Positions 28,814 to 38,231 are shown, counted from the stretch's first letter. The stretch is 64,000 nucleotides of DNA from Gammaproteobacteria bacterium LSUCC0057 (GCA_004535795.1 SPIA01000001.1:629546-693545); one strand, 5' to 3'. Program-made: numbers and translations. The notes: generated from the letters alone by a model not told the origin.

Positions 28814-29249
28814 CCTGCGTATTCAATCGAATCGGGGGTTCACGTCCGCGCGGTCCATCCGATAAATAAAAAGGCACCAGTCCAGGCTGGGTTGTAATAA
28901 GGACAGGGATTGATCTTTGCGGCTTGTGGCCGCAAAGCCCCCGTTGGGGCTGCGCCGCGCTGCGCGCCCGCTTGTCTTCAATGCTACGCATTGAATCGAA
29001 CCGGGGATTCTTGTCCGCACGGCCCATCCGATAAATAAAAAAGGCCCCAGTCCAGGCTGGGTGGTGATAAGGACAGGGATTGATCTTTGCGGCTGGTGGC
29101 CGCAAAGCCCCCCTTGGGGCTGCGCCGCGCTGCGCGCCGGCTTGTCTTCAATGCTACGCATTGAATCGAACCGAGTGTTCTCGTCCGCACGGCCCATCCG
29201 ATAAATAAAAAAGGCCCCAGTCCTTTGGACTGGGGCCTTTTTTATTTAA
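28814..29249. repeat. About 2.6 tandem copies of a ~170 bp repeat next to tRNA-Ser
   Basis: Three copies start near 28814, 28979 and 29149, with a marker such as GATAAATAAA recurring at 28861, 29030 and 29200 (period 169-170). Copies 1 and 2 are about 90% alike and contain stem-loops such as TTTGCGGC/GCCGCAAA. Copy 3 is cut short and runs into the terminator and the 3' end of tRNA-Ser. GGACAGGGAT, part of the tRNA T-arm region, recurs in copies 1 and 2 at 28901 and 29071. Open reading frames on the minus strand across it are repeat artefacts. No gene is seen in this stretch. Confidence 0.85.
29205..29245 (-). terminator. Terminator of tRNA-Ser, bidirectional
   Basis: GGCCCCAGTCC (29213-29223) pairs perfectly with GGACTGGGGCC (29227-29237) around a 3-base loop, flanked by A-runs on one side and T-runs on the other. 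It works in both directions: it ends tRNA-Ser on the minus strand and blocks read-through from the DUF3604 side. Confidence 0.85.
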
Positions 29250-29337
29250 TGGCGGAGGGACAGGGATTCGAACCCTGGGAGCCTTTCGACTCGTCGGTTT
29301 TCAAGACCGGTGCTTTCGACCACTCAGCCACCCCTCC
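29250..29337 (-). tRNA. tRNA-Ser (anticodon UGA)
   Basis: On the minus strand an 88-base tRNA folds with acceptor GGAGGGG/TCCCTCC, a long variable arm as in class II tRNAs, T-arm CAGGG-TTCGAAT-CCCTG, discriminator G and encoded CCA at 29252-29250. The anticodon loop is CTTGAAA, giving TGA. Its promoter and terminator are both visible. Confidence 0.95.
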
Positions 29338-29422
29338 GAAACTTTTTTCGTGGGTTACCGCAGCAGGGCGTTGGTAACTTCACGCTTTTGCAACGGCAAT
29401 GCCGCTGCAAAAGAAAGGCGAA

Positions 29423-29450
29423 ATTATACATTTCGCCACTGTTCTATCAA
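29423..29450 (-). promoter_or_regulatory. Promoter for tRNA-Ser
   Basis: On the minus strand, TTGATA (29445-29450) and TATAAT (29423-29428) are separated by 16 bases. Transcription would start near 29416, about 80 bases before the tRNA. The leader contains a 13 bp hairpin (29385-29397 with 29401-29413, arm CTTTTGCAACGGC on the plus strand), likely trimmed during maturation. Confidence 0.7.
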
Positions 29451-29454
29451 GCGA

Positions 29455-32427
29455 TTATTGCGCTGATTGACTGTTTTCTTCTGTGCCGCCGTTATTAGCT
29501 GCCCGTTTTGAGCGCGGGTCGTTAGCGGGGCGTTTAATGTTACTTGGCACCAATGCCACCGGAGCGGGGGCGCTGGTGTCGAGCGCTCTGGGCAGTGGCC
29601 GCTGACGTTTTTCGGTGATGATCTGCACCTCGGTCACCGCCTTGGGTTTGAGGCGCGGATCGTTGCTGGGGCGCTGGGCCGCTGCGGGCGCTACCGCGGC
29701 AGGGGCATCAACGACCGATTGTACCGCCGGTATTGCCGCCTCGAGCTGGACCGCTGGCTCTGCGGCTGCTTGTGATTGAATGTCATCAGTCGACTCGGGC
29801 TGCTCAGCCAAGTCGGCTGACTCGACTGATTCAGCTGGCTCTACTCGCTCGGCTGCAGACGGTGCAACCTCTGCATCGTCCTCAACCGCGTCGGTAGTCT
29901 GCGGTTGTTGAGGCGCTTGTTCAGGCTCGGCGCTGGCTTCGTTCGCTGGCAGATCGGCGTCAATGGGCTGCAGTTCCGCTGCTGGTTGGAGCTCTGGTTG
30001 ATCGCTGACGGCTTCTGCACTGGGCACGTCTACCGGCTGCTCACCGCTAGCGGCTGCTGCGGCGTCATCGGTGTTATCGGGGACCGGCGCTAACTCGCTG
30101 GCGGCGACCTCTGGCGCATTTTCTGCAGCAGTGGTTGCGTCGGGCGCGGCAACCGCAGTGACGGCGAGCGCTTGTTCGAGTAGCTCAGCGGGAACATCTT
30201 GGCGCTGACGGCGACGGCGCGGTTCGCGTCGGCCACTGTCGGGGCGGGATTCCAGGGTTCCCGTCTCGCTGCTAGTTGCTTCGACGACTTCGCTGGGGCT
30301 CTCGGTGGCAGCGGCGGACTGTGCGTCAGCTGAGGGGGTGCTGTCGAGCTCGTTGCGCTCGACTGTCGACTCATTGCGGGCACCGCGTTCACCGCGGTTG
30401 CGGCCTCCGCGGCGTCGGTTGCGGCGCGGCCGCTCAGCGTTGTCACTGCGGTTTTCGCCGCTGTCATTGCCTTCAGTTGCGGCGCTGTTTTGCAGCGCTG
30501 GCTCGCCGGCGGTCGCAGCCTGTTCGGCGCTGTCGTTGCGGCGGCGACTATCGTTGCGGCGGCGGTTGTTGCGGTTGCCGCTGCGATTCTGATCGCGACT
30601 CGAGCGGTTGCTCGACTTCTCTTCGCGCTGGCTGTTGCCGCCGGCTTTGGCCGGTTTTGCCGCAGAGACGGTTTTCTCGCCCGAACCAAACAGCGCAGCC
30701 ATAATGCGCCTGAACAGACTCGGTTTGGCAGCGCTCTTGCTCACCACTTTGCTGGCGCGCGGTTTTTTGCTGCGCGGTTGTTCGCTGTGTGGCTCTTTTT
30801 TGGCCTTGGGCTCAACCACTGGCGCCGGGGTGTCGGGCACCAGGGTCTTTACTGCGGGCTGGGAGATCGGTAGTGGCGCGGGGGCGTCGGCAATAGTGCT
30901 GGGCTGGTCGCTTTGTGCCGCTTGTGCGGCCAACTCGTGACTGAACCCCTCGTCTTCATCATCTTGCGTGCGAATGCGCTGGACCTCGAAGTGCGGGGTC
31001 TCCATGGCGGTATTGGGCAGCACGGTGACGCGAATGCGGTTGCGCGACTCGATGGCGGCCAGCTCGCCGCGCTTTTCGTTGAGCAAGAAGGTGGCGACCG
31101 GTACCGGTACGATGGCGCGCACTTCGCGGCTGTAGTCTTTTTGTGCCTCTTCTTCCATAAGCCGCAAAATTGACAGCGCCAGTGAGCGGGTGCCGCGAAT
31201 GGTGCCCTGGCCATCACAGCGCGGGCAGGTGTGCGACATAGTCTCTTCCAGTGACGGGCGCAAGCGCTGGCGGGACATCTCCAGCAGGCCAAAACGCGAG
31301 ATACGGCCGACCTGGACGCGGGCGCGATCGATCGCCAAGGCGTCGCGCATGCGGTTTTCCACCTCTTTTTGATGCTTACTCTGCAGCATATCAATGAAGT
31401 CGATAACAATCAGGCCGCCGACATCGCGCAGTCGCAGCTGGCGGGCTATCTCATCAGCCGCCTCTTTGTTGGTGCTGAAAGCGGTCTCTTCAATATCGCC
31501 GCCGCGGGTTGAGCGCGCCGAGTTGATATCGATAGAGACCATGGCTTCAGTGATATCGATTACGATCGAACCACCGGAGGGGAGCTTAACTTCGCGCTGG
31601 AAAGCGGTCTCAATCTGGTTCTCTACCTGATAGCGGTTAAACAGCGGAATAGGATCTTGGTAGAGTTTTACCTTGCTGCGAAAGTCTGGCATCACTGTGC
31701 TGATAAACGCGTTGGCGAGCAGGTAAGCGTCGTTGTTGTCGACAATCACTTCGCCGACGTCCTGGCGCAGATAGTCGCGTATTGCGCGGACAATAACGTT
31801 GCTCTCTTGGAACAAAAAGTGGGGTGCTTTGGCCTGCTCAGCCTCATCAGTGATGGTGTTCCAGAGCTTGATGAGATAGTTTAAATCCCACTGCAGCTCT
31901 TCAGTGGCGCGACCGATGCCGGCGGTGCGTACGATCACGCCCATGCCGTCGGGGATCTCGAGCCCGCGCATCGCTTCGCGCAGGTCACTGCGCTCTTCGC
32001 CCTCAATACGGCGTGAAATGCCACCGGCACGAGGATTGTTGGGCATTAACACCATGTAGCGGCCGGCCAAGCTGATAAAGGTCGTCAGCGCCGCACCTTT
32101 GGAACCGCGCTCCTCTTTTTCTACTTGGACGATGACCTCTTGGCCTTCGCGCACCGCCTCTTTAATAGTCGGGCGGCCGCTGACGCCAGGTTTGGCGTAC
32201 TCTGGAGCAATCTCTTTGAGTGGCAGAAAACCGTGACGCTCGGCGCCGTAGTCGACAAAAGCGGCTTCCAGGCTCGGTTCAACGCGGGTTACTTTGCCCT
32301 TGTAGATGTTGGCTTTTTTCTGTTCGCGGGTGCGGTTTTCGATATCTAGATCGTAGAGGCGTTGGCCATCTACCATAGCGACGCGCACCTCTTCAGTGTG
32401 CGAAGCATTGATTAACATACGTTTCAT
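29455..32427 (-). CDS. rne: Ribonuclease E
   Basis: RNase E is the essential endonuclease of the degradosome, processing rRNA and tRNA and degrading mRNA. The 990-residue protein starts [17 protein letters not shown]. It has the S1 domain ([23 protein letters not shown]), the catalytic aspartates in [13 protein letters not shown] and VIDFIDML, and the Zn-link CPRCDGQG. After residue ~510 it becomes a long disordered region: an Arg/Asn-rich RNA-binding segment (about 590-720), then an Ala/Glu/Pro-rich segment. The end carries two copies of a motif, RPSNDPRLK and RPANDPRSK, probably interaction sites. The N-terminal part is standard; the tail is lineage-specific. Confidence 0.96.
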   Translation of the reverse strand: MKRMLINASHTEEVRVAMVDGQRLYDLDIENRTREQKKANIYKGKVTRVEPSLEAAFVDYGAERHGFLPLKEIAPEYAKPGVSGRPTIKEAVREGQEVIVQVEKEERGSKGAALTTFISLAGRYMVLMPNNPRAGGISRRIEGEERSDLREAMRGLEIPDGMGVIVRTAGIGRATEELQWDLNYLIKLWNTITDEAEQAKAPHFLFQESNVIVRAIRDYLRQDVGEVIVDNNDAYLLANAFISTVMPDFRSKVKLYQDPIPLFNRYQVENQIETAFQREVKLPSGGSIVIDITEAMVSIDINSARSTRGGDIEETAFSTNKEAADEIARQLRLRDVGGLIVIDFIDMLQSKHQKEVENRMRDALAIDRARVQVGRISRFGLLEMSRQRLRPSLEETMSHTCPRCDGQGTIRGTRSLALSILRLMEEEAQKDYSREVRAIVPVPVATFLLNEKRGELAAIESRNRIRVTVLPNTAMETPHFEVQRIRTQDDEDEGFSHELAAQAAQSDQPSTIADAPAPLPISQPAVKTLVPDTPAPVVEPKAKKEPHSEQPRSKKPRASKVVSKSAAKPSLFRRIMAALFGSGEKTVSAAKPAKAGGNSQREEKSSNRSSRDQNRSGNRNNRRRNDSRRRNDSAEQAATAGEPALQNSAATEGNDSGENRSDNAERPRRNRRRGGRNRGERGARNESTVERNELDSTPSADAQSAAATESPSEVVEATSSETGTLESRPDSGRREPRRRRQRQDVPAELLEQALAVTAVAAPDATTAAENAPEVAASELAPVPDNTDDAAAAASGEQPVDVPSAEAVSDQPELQPAAELQPIDADLPANEASAEPEQAPQQPQTTDAVEDDAEVAPSAAERVEPAESVESADLAEQPESTDDIQSQAAAEPAVQLEAAIPAVQSVVDAPAAVAPAAAQRPSNDPRLKPKAVTEVQIITEKRQRPLPRALDTSAPAPVALVPSNIKRPANDPRSKRAANNGGTEENSQSAQ

Positions 32428-32906
32428 ATTTCACCTTCTCTCGTTGTGGGCGAGGCGGCGAAAAAGCAGCGAAAGCGGCTGAAAAGCTTAAACTGAGTGC
32501 GATACAACCACATCGCGCAAACAGCTGTTGGCGCGATGACTGCTGGGCCCTGGGGCGGCGTTGTGTTCTCGACTGTTCATGTTGTGGCTTTACGGGTCTC
32601 TCGTTTGACAGAAGCCGGTGCGATTAGCGCACCGGTGGTGGGAGGGTAATGCGGCTCTGCGCTAAAGGTTGCAGCGAGGCGTCGCGGTCACTCCTGAATC
32701 TGTAAGCTACTTTTTACCGCCGGGGTTGCCCGGCTTGTTTGGGGTTGTCACCACAGTGGTGACAACTCGCCGATATTCTTTACCCGCAGTGCGGATCTCT
32801 CGGGTGTGCCCAGCTATTATTACCGCGGCCACCGCGGTCGCTGTGGCAAATGCCGGTGGTTTCTGCCGAGTTTGGCGGCAGACTGCACGGGCGCACTAGC
32901 GACCTG
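32428..32906 (-). promoter_or_regulatory. Long structured 5' leader of rne
   Basis: Between rne and its predicted start site lie about 480 bases without a gene. Three strong inverted repeats are present: CCGGTGCG/CGCACCGG (32615-32635), an 11 bp-arm near-perfect palindrome GTTGTCACCAC-A-GTGGTGACAAC (32744-32766), and ACCGCGG/CCGCGGT (32822-32838). In E. coli the rne leader is long and folds into hairpins through which RNase E controls its own mRNA. The same kind of autoregulation is inferred here from length and structure, not from sequence identity. Confidence 0.6.
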
Positions 32907-32912
32907 ATTGGC

Positions 32913-32941
32913 AATATAGCAGTTAACCGCAAGCTGCTCAA
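32913..32941 (-). promoter_or_regulatory. Promoter for rne
   Basis: On the minus strand, TTGAGC (32936-32941) and TATATT (32913-32918) have an ideal 17-base spacer. A start near 32906 gives a leader of about 480 bases. On the opposite strand a possible -10 for rluC (TACAAT, 32982-32987) lies close by with a weak -35. Confidence 0.65.
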
Positions 32942-33046
32942 ATAAAAAGATTTTTATCTTCAGCGCGGCGCTGGCAGTCGCTACAATATGGCGCTGTTAG
33001 CTGTGCCATTGCGGCGCGGTCCGTCTGCTTTGAGTAAGGCCATGTC

Positions 33047-34018
33047 ATGACCAGTGAATCTCAACCCGCCCCGTCGCACGGGGTGCGCTACATTACTATA
33101 GATGCTGAAGACAGTGGCCAGCGGCTCGACAACTATCTGTTGAAAATCCTCAAAGGGGTGCCGAAGTCGCACATCTACCGACTGCTGCGCAAAGGCGAGG
33201 TGCGCATTGATAAAGGGCGCGTTAAGCCCGAGACCCGTCTGGTGGCGGGCAGTCAGTTGCGTCTGCCGCCGATCCGGGTGGCGGAGCGGCCGGCACAGCC
33301 GGTTCCCGGTCAGCGTCTGCAAGCGTCACTGCGGGCGGCAACACTCTTTGAAGATGAGGCGCTGTTGGTGATCAATAAGCCCGAGGGGCTGGCGGTTCAC
33401 GGTGGCAGTGGCCAGAGTGGCGGCGTTATTGAAGCGCTGCGAGCGATGCGCCCTGATGACCGTTTTTTGGAGTTGGTGCACCGCCTCGACCGCGACACCT
33501 CCGGCTGCTTAATGTTGGCGCGCAAGCGCGCGGCATTGAAGTCGTTGCACGGCAGCATGCTGGCGCAAAAAGTTGAAAAGCAGTATCTGGCACTGTTGCG
33601 CGGTCGCTGGCCAAAAGGTCGCAACATTATCAATGCGCCGCTGCAAAAGCGCACCGTCGCCTCGGGCGAGCGGGTGGTGCGCGCCGATAGCAGTGGCAAG
33701 CCGGCGGTCACCCACTACCAGATTGAGGAGAGCTTTGCCGAGGCGACGTTGATGCGGGTAACCCTTGAAACCGGCAGAACTCATCAGATCCGCGTCCACA
33801 GCCAGTTGGCTGGCCACCCGATAGCTGGCGACAGCAAGTATGGCGACGAACTCTTCAACAACCAGCTGCGCGAACTCGGTTTGGGGCGGATGTTTTTGCA
33901 CGCCTGCTCGCTGCGGCTGCGCCACCCAGTCAGCGGCGAAACAGTAACCATTGAGGCGCCGCTGCCGGCCCCGTTAGAAAAACTGCTGGTGCGGTTGCGC
34001 AGCGGTGAGTCGCTGTGA
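33047..34018 (+). CDS. rluC: 23S rRNA pseudouridine synthase RluC
   Basis: RluC makes pseudouridines 955, 2504 and 2580 in 23S rRNA. The 323-residue protein has an N-terminal S4 RNA-binding domain (QRLDNYLLKILKGVPKSHIY) and the RluA-family catalytic motif HRLDRDTSGCLML with Asp148. ETGRTHQIRVH and AGDSKYGDE are further family blocks. Its position divergent from rne is a conserved arrangement that supports RluC over RluA or RluD. It overlaps the next gene by 4 bp. Confidence 0.94.
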   Translation: MTSESQPAPSHGVRYITIDAEDSGQRLDNYLLKILKGVPKSHIYRLLRKGEVRIDKGRVKPETRLVAGSQLRLPPIRVAERPAQPVPGQRLQASLRAATLFEDEALLVINKPEGLAVHGGSGQSGGVIEALRAMRPDDRFLELVHRLDRDTSGCLMLARKRAALKSLHGSMLAQKVEKQYLALLRGRWPKGRNIINAPLQKRTVASGERVVRADSSGKPAVTHYQIEESFAEATLMRVTLETGRTHQIRVHSQLAGHPIAGDSKYGDELFNNQLRELGLGRMFLHACSLRLRHPVSGETVTIEAPLPAPLEKLLVRLRSGESL

Positions 34019-34686
34019 GCCAGTCGGTCGGTGACATTAAATTAGTGGTATTTGACTGGGACGGCACCCTGGCCGATTCGCTGGGACGCATTGTTGACTG
34101 CCTGCAGCTGGCAGCGCGGCAGTTGCAGCTGCCCGAACCCTCGGTGGCGGCGGCTCGCGATATTGTCGGTTTGAGTTTGGTGGTGGCGGTCAAGCGACTG
34201 TGGCCGGGGATCGACGATCAGCTCGGCGAGCAGTTAATTGCGAGTTATTCGCACCATTACGCCGTGCACAGCGTTGGGCCTTGCCCGTTCTATGCCGGAG
34301 CTGAGCAAATGTTAGCAGCACTGCACGGCGCCGGGCTGACTTTGGCAGTGGCGACCGGCAAGCGTCGCGCCGGCCTCGATGAGTCTCTGCACGGGTTGGC
34401 CGCTGGCCACTGGTTTGCCGCCAGTCGCTGTGCAGACGAGACCGCCAGCAAACCCAACCCGTTAATGTTGCAACAGCTGTTGGCGGAGTTGGCGGTGTCG
34501 CCGCAACAGGCAGTGATGGTGGGCGACAGCGAATACGATATGCAGATGGCACAAGCGGCCGGCGTCCATCGGTTGGCAGTCAGCTTTGGTGCCCACAGTG
34601 CCGAGCGGCTGCAGCGCTATGCGCCAATCGGCTGTGTCGATCACCTGTTGGAGCTGCCGGCGCTGCTCGGGGTAGAGCGCTCCTAG
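34015..34686 (+). CDS. HAD superfamily phosphatase
   Basis: This 223-residue HAD hydrolase has motif I VFDWDGTLADS, motif II VATGKRRAG, motif III lysine in ETASKPNP and motif IV VMVGDSEYDMQMAQAAG. It resembles phosphoglycolate phosphatase-like or YqaB/YieH proteins; the substrate is not known. A HAD gene overlapping rluC is common in gammaproteobacteria. The GTG start overlaps the rluC stop by 4 bp and its 3' end overlaps the converging yceF by 4 bp. Confidence 0.9.
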   Translation: MSQSVGDIKLVVFDWDGTLADSLGRIVDCLQLAARQLQLPEPSVAAARDIVGLSLVVAVKRLWPGIDDQLGEQLIASYSHHYAVHSVGPCPFYAGAEQMLAALHGAGLTLAVATGKRRAGLDESLHGLAAGHWFAASRCADETASKPNPLMLQQLLAELAVSPQQAVMVGDSEYDMQMAQAAGVHRLAVSFGAHSAERLQRYAPIGCVDHLLELPALLGVERS

Positions 34687-35258
34687 CCGAGCGGGTCGAG
34701 GCCAAACTCTGCCAGCAGCGCCGAAAGCCCTAGCAGCGGCAGGCCGACCAGCGCGGTCGGATCGCTGCTGCGGATCTGCTCAAACAACGCGATACCAAAC
34801 CCTTCAACCTGAAAACCTCCGGCACAGCCGAGCGGCTGCTCGCGTTGCAAGTAGCGCTCTATCTGTGCGGCGCTGAGCCGCTTAAACTGCACATGGGTGG
34901 TATCGCAGAACTGCCGTCGCCACTCACCGCGACCGACACAGACGGCGGTATAAAAGGTGACTGTGGCGCCGGATTGACGCAGTAACTGTTGTCGCAGCTG
35001 ATCCATGGTGGTTGGTTTGGCGAGCGGCTGACCCTGGTGGCAGGCGACTTGATCGCTACCGATGACTACACTTTCGCTGTTTTTCGCAGCAATAACCGCC
35101 ATTTTCTCGGCAGCCAAGCGCGTGGCCAGTTGCTCGCAGTGTTCGCCAGCTGCGGCGGTCTCGTCGATCTCGGGACTTTGGCACGTAAATTGGAGCCCGA
35201 GCCGTGCCAAGGCGGTGTGTCGCCACACCGAAGAAGAGGCAAGAATTAGTGGTGACAT
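34683..35258 (-). CDS. yceF: Maf family nucleotide pyrophosphatase
   Basis: This 191-residue protein is a Maf/YceF nucleoside-triphosphate pyrophosphatase that removes non-canonical or modified nucleotides such as 7-methyl-GTP. It begins MSPLILASSSVWR with the SxxR phosphate-binding motif, then EIDET, IGSDQVA and FQVEGFG. The start at 35258 is favoured over one 36 bases upstream because the family starts at this point. YceF rather than YhdE/Maf is indicated by its place divergent to yceD-rpmF. Confidence 0.92.
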   Translation of the reverse strand: MSPLILASSSVWRHTALARLGLQFTCQSPEIDETAAAGEHCEQLATRLAAEKMAVIAAKNSESVVIGSDQVACHQGQPLAKPTTMDQLRQQLLRQSGATVTFYTAVCVGRGEWRRQFCDTTHVQFKRLSAAQIERYLQREQPLGCAGGFQVEGFGIALFEQIRSSDPTALVGLPLLGLSALLAEFGLDPLG

Positions 35259-35282
35259 AAGCGTGGCATGGCAACGATTTCT

Positions 35283-35311
35283 TTGACAGATCAAAAACTT
35301 GAGCCTATCAT
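35283..35311 (+). promoter_or_regulatory. Strong promoter for yceD-rpmF-plsX-fab
   Basis: TTGACA (35283-35288, perfect) and TATCAT (35306-35311, 5 of 6) with a 17-base spacer lie 30 bases before the yceD ATG. This sigma-70 promoter can drive the ribosomal protein gene rpmF and the fatty-acid genes behind it. Confidence 0.8.
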
Positions 35312-35340
35312 GCGCGCCTTAATCAGCACCACAGAATTTT

Positions 35341-35850
35341 ATGGCACTTCCGTCGATTATTGATCCGCGCAAGTTGGCCCAACAACAAGCCCTCTACCAG
35401 GGCAGTGTTGCCGCCGACCAGCTGACGCGATTTGCCCAAGCGGTTACCGCCATTGAGTCTGATCTCACTGCTCGGGTGGAGTTTGCGCTCAACGCAAGCC
35501 GCAAGCCGTGTGTCAGTGGCCAACTGCAGATAGCCGCAGCGGTGCCGTGCCAGCGCTGTTTGGAATCGGTGACTATTGCTATTGCCGCAGAGTTCGCGGT
35601 TGAAGTGGTGTGGAATGAAGAGCAGGCGGCGAGTATCGTCAAGCGTGCCGACAGTTGGATTGTCGCCGAGCGGCAGGCTAGCTTGCTAGAGCTGTTGGAG
35701 GATGAGCTGCTGTTGGCGCTGCCAGTGGTCAGCTATCACGACGAGGGTCAGTGTGCCAGCGACCTGCGGCAGTTGTTGCAGGCTGACAACGAGCAACCAG
35801 CGGCGAGCGAAAATCCGTTTGCCGTGCTGCAGTCGCTAAAAAAGCACTAG
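35341..35850 (+). CDS. yceD: YceD family protein, 23S rRNA accumulation protein
   Basis: This 169-residue DUF177 protein has the paired cysteines C..C in PCVSGQLQIAAAVPCQRCLE, here cited in parts (KPCVSGQ, VPCQRCLE), typical of YceD. It is associated with 23S rRNA accumulation and the large ribosomal subunit; the mechanism is not known. It is directly upstream of rpmF, a conserved pairing. Confidence 0.92.
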   Translation: MALPSIIDPRKLAQQQALYQGSVAADQLTRFAQAVTAIESDLTARVEFALNASRKPCVSGQLQIAAAVPCQRCLESVTIAIAAEFAVEVVWNEEQAASIVKRADSWIVAERQASLLELLEDELLLALPVVSYHDEGQCASDLRQLLQADNEQPAASENPFAVLQSLKKH

Positions 35851-35926
35851 CAGCAGAGCATTGGTCTGCCTGGCAGACTTTTATTTATCACTATAGAGGG
35901 CTGTAAGCCCGCAAGCAGGAGTTACT

Positions 35927-36106
35927 ATGGCTGTCCAGAAAAGCCGCAAAACCCGTTCTAAGCGCGATATGCGTCGCTCGCACGATGCCCTGACGGCACC
36001 GACCTTGTCTGTCGATGCCACCAGTGGTGAAAAACATCGTCGCCACCACATCACTGCTGACGGCTTTTACCGCGGTCGCAAAGTGTTAGAGCTCAGCAAC
36101 GACTGA
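35927..36106 (+). CDS. rpmF: 50S ribosomal protein L32
   Basis: This 59-residue protein begins [20 protein letters not shown] and ends [10 protein letters not shown], the typical L32 sequence. It lacks the zinc-binding cysteines found in some L32, as in other gammaproteobacteria. A GCAGGAG ribosome site precedes the ATG. plsX follows after 8 bp, the conserved ribosome-to-lipid operon link. Confidence 0.97.
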   Translation: MAVQKSRKTRSKRDMRRSHDALTAPTLSVDATSGEKHRRHHITADGFYRGRKVLELSND

Positions 36107-36114
36107 TCAAGCTT

Positions 36115-37191
36115 TTGGCAACTCCATTGCGAATTGCCGTTGATGCGATGGGCGGGGACTTTGGTCCCCGTTTAGTTGTGCCCGCTACACTGGCTGCATT
36201 GCGGCGTCACCCTCAACTTCAGGTGTTGCTACTCGGTGAGGGCGACGATTTTGTCGCGCAAACCCGTACCCTAGAGCCCGCCTTGGCTGTGCGCATCACT
36301 GTGGTTGAGTGCGGTCGCTCGGTGACTGGTGACGACAAACCCTCTGCGGTGCTGCGGCGCAAGCTCGACTCCTCTCAATCTCAAGCACTGGCGGCAGTTG
36401 CCGCAGGGCGCGCTGACTGCGCGTTGAGCGCCGGTAATACCGGTGCGCTGATGGCTTTTGGGCTCTACCATCTCGGCACTCTAGACGGCATTGAACGGCC
36501 CGCTATTTGCACCGCGCTGCCGACTATTGACGGCTCACTCTACATGCTCGATCTGGGCGCCAATATTGAAGCCAGCGGCGCTATGTTGCATCAGTTCGCG
36601 CTGCTCGCGACACTGCTGGCGCAGGCCGTGGGCCAGCGTTCCCAACCACAGGTCAAATTGCTCAATATCGGCTCTGAGGTCGGCAAAGGGTTGCCCCATG
36701 TGCTCGACGCAGCCGCGCGCTTACAAGCTGATCCACTGATTCATTACGGCGGCTTCATCGAGGGCGACCAGCTCTACGACGACGGTTGCGATATTGTTGT
36801 CTGCGACGGTTATTCTGGCAATTTGGTGCTTAAGACCAGCGAGGGTTTAGTTAAGATGGTCAGCCAGCTAGCCCGCCAACTGTTGGTGCGCAGCCGCTGG
36901 GTGAAGCTGCCGCTGCTTCTTATTGCTGGCACCGTGCGCAAACTGTTTGCCCGCTTTAATCCCGGTCGTTACAACGGCGCCTACCTGCTCGGCCTCAACG
37001 GCTTGGTGATCAAAAGTCACGGCAGTGCCAACCAGCGCGCCTTTGAATTCGCCTTGAACAACGCAGTGGCAGCGTGCCAAAACCAGCTGCTCAGCCGTGT
37101 CCAAGAGGCGCTCTACACTAGCCGCACCCCGGCGGCACAGGCTGCTGACAGTGCCCGCCCATCGCGACACTCGGTGTCGATAGAGGAGTAA
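36115..37191 (+). CDS. plsX: Phosphate acyltransferase PlsX
   Basis: PlsX converts acyl-ACP to acyl-phosphate, the acyl donor for PlsY in phospholipid synthesis. The 358-residue protein has IAVDAMGGDFGP at the start, GNTGALM, LGANIEASG and GFIEGDQLYDDGCDIVVCDGYSGN, here split as GFIEGDQL and VVCDGYSGNLVLK. The start is a TTG (36115); another TTG 12 bases on is possible, and no good ribosome site is seen for either, suggesting coupling to rpmF translation. fabD follows after 3 bp. Confidence 0.95.
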   Translation: MATPLRIAVDAMGGDFGPRLVVPATLAALRRHPQLQVLLLGEGDDFVAQTRTLEPALAVRITVVECGRSVTGDDKPSAVLRRKLDSSQSQALAAVAAGRADCALSAGNTGALMAFGLYHLGTLDGIERPAICTALPTIDGSLYMLDLGANIEASGAMLHQFALLATLLAQAVGQRSQPQVKLLNIGSEVGKGLPHVLDAAARLQADPLIHYGGFIEGDQLYDDGCDIVVCDGYSGNLVLKTSEGLVKMVSQLARQLLVRSRWVKLPLLLIAGTVRKLFARFNPGRYNGAYLLGLNGLVIKSHGSANQRAFEFALNNAVAACQNQLLSRVQEALYTSRTPAAQAADSARPSRHSVSIEE

Positions 37192-37194
37192 ACC

Positions 37195-38169
37195 ATGACA
37201 GATTTAAGTGCGGCCCAGCCGTTGACTAACTTTGCTGCGCTATTTCCCGGCCAAGGGTCGCAAAAGATCGGCATGTTGGCGCAGTTGGCGGCAGACCACC
37301 CGCTGGTTGAGCAAACCTTTGCGCAGGCCTCAGACGTGCTCGGTTACGACAGTTGGGCGCTGGTCCAGAACGGCGAACAGCAGCAGATCAATCTTACCGA
37401 GCGCACTCAGCCGCTGCTGTTAACTGCCAGTCTGGCGATTTGGCGGTTGTGGCTGCAGCGCGGAGGTCCAATGCCGACCGCAGTCGCCGGTCACAGCCTG
37501 GGTGAGTGGAGCGCACTGGTCGCTGCCGGTGTGGTTGACTTTGCCGATGCGGTGAATATTGTCCGTCAACGCGGCGCCTCGATGCAGCGCGCGGTGCCGG
37601 TCGGTGAGGGTGCCATGGCCGCCATTATCGGTCTGGAGGATGACAAGATTATTGCCGCTTGCGCTGATGCCCAGCAGAGTGAGGTGGTCGCGGCTGTCAA
37701 CTTTAATGCCCCGGGGCAGGTGGTCATTGCCGGCTCGGCAGCGGCGGTAGAGCGGGCGATTGCGGCCTGTAAAGAGGCGGGCGCTAAGCGTGCGCTGCCG
37801 CTGCCAGTCAGCGCCCCATTCCATACGGCATTGATGCGCCCTGCGGCGCAAGAGTTGGCTGAGCTGGTCGAGCAGACCCACTTTAAGGCGCCAAAAATCA
37901 CTGTCATTCACAATGTTAACGCCGATTCTCAGTCCGACCCCGCCACCATTAAACAGTTGATGTTGGAGCAGATCTATCAGCCAGTGCAGTGGGTTGGTTG
38001 TGTGCAAGCGCTGGCCGCGCGCGGCATCACCGAGGCGATTGAGTGTGGTCCCGGGGCGGTGTTGAGCGGCATGGTCAAGCGAATTGACCGCACTATTCAC
38101 TGTGCGACCACCGACCAGCCAGAGTCCTTTGCCGAGGCATTGCACAACCTCGCGCAGAGCGAGAGTTAA
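37195..38169 (+). CDS. fabD: Malonyl-CoA:ACP transacylase
   Basis: FabD loads malonyl groups on ACP for fatty-acid synthesis. The 324-residue protein has FPGQGSQKIGML, the catalytic serine in GHSLGEWSAL (Ser101), a catalytic histidine in SAPFHTALM and the late GPGAVLSGM. It lies between plsX and fabG in the standard order. The ATG has a GAGGAG ribosome site. Confidence 0.96.
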   Translation: MTDLSAAQPLTNFAALFPGQGSQKIGMLAQLAADHPLVEQTFAQASDVLGYDSWALVQNGEQQQINLTERTQPLLLTASLAIWRLWLQRGGPMPTAVAGHSLGEWSALVAAGVVDFADAVNIVRQRGASMQRAVPVGEGAMAAIIGLEDDKIIAACADAQQSEVVAAVNFNAPGQVVIAGSAAAVERAIAACKEAGAKRALPLPVSAPFHTALMRPAAQELAELVEQTHFKAPKITVIHNVNADSQSDPATIKQLMLEQIYQPVQWVGCVQALAARGITEAIECGPGAVLSGMVKRIDRTIHCATTDQPESFAEALHNLAQSES

Positions 38170-38231
38170 CTGATTGATCATCGCGGGCGCAATTGCGGCG
38201 CCCCTCACGCTTCACTGACAAAGGAATCATT

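Noticed and set aside
28809..29197. Three similar minus-strand open frames of 68-124 residues
   Set aside because: They are translations of the 170 bp tandem repeat, repeat the same words in shifted frames, and lack ribosome sites; they are artefacts of the repeat.
30090..30873. Several plus- and minus-strand frames over the rne tail
   Set aside because: They arise from the Arg/Ala-rich GC-biased disordered region of RNase E in other frames and show no own start signals.
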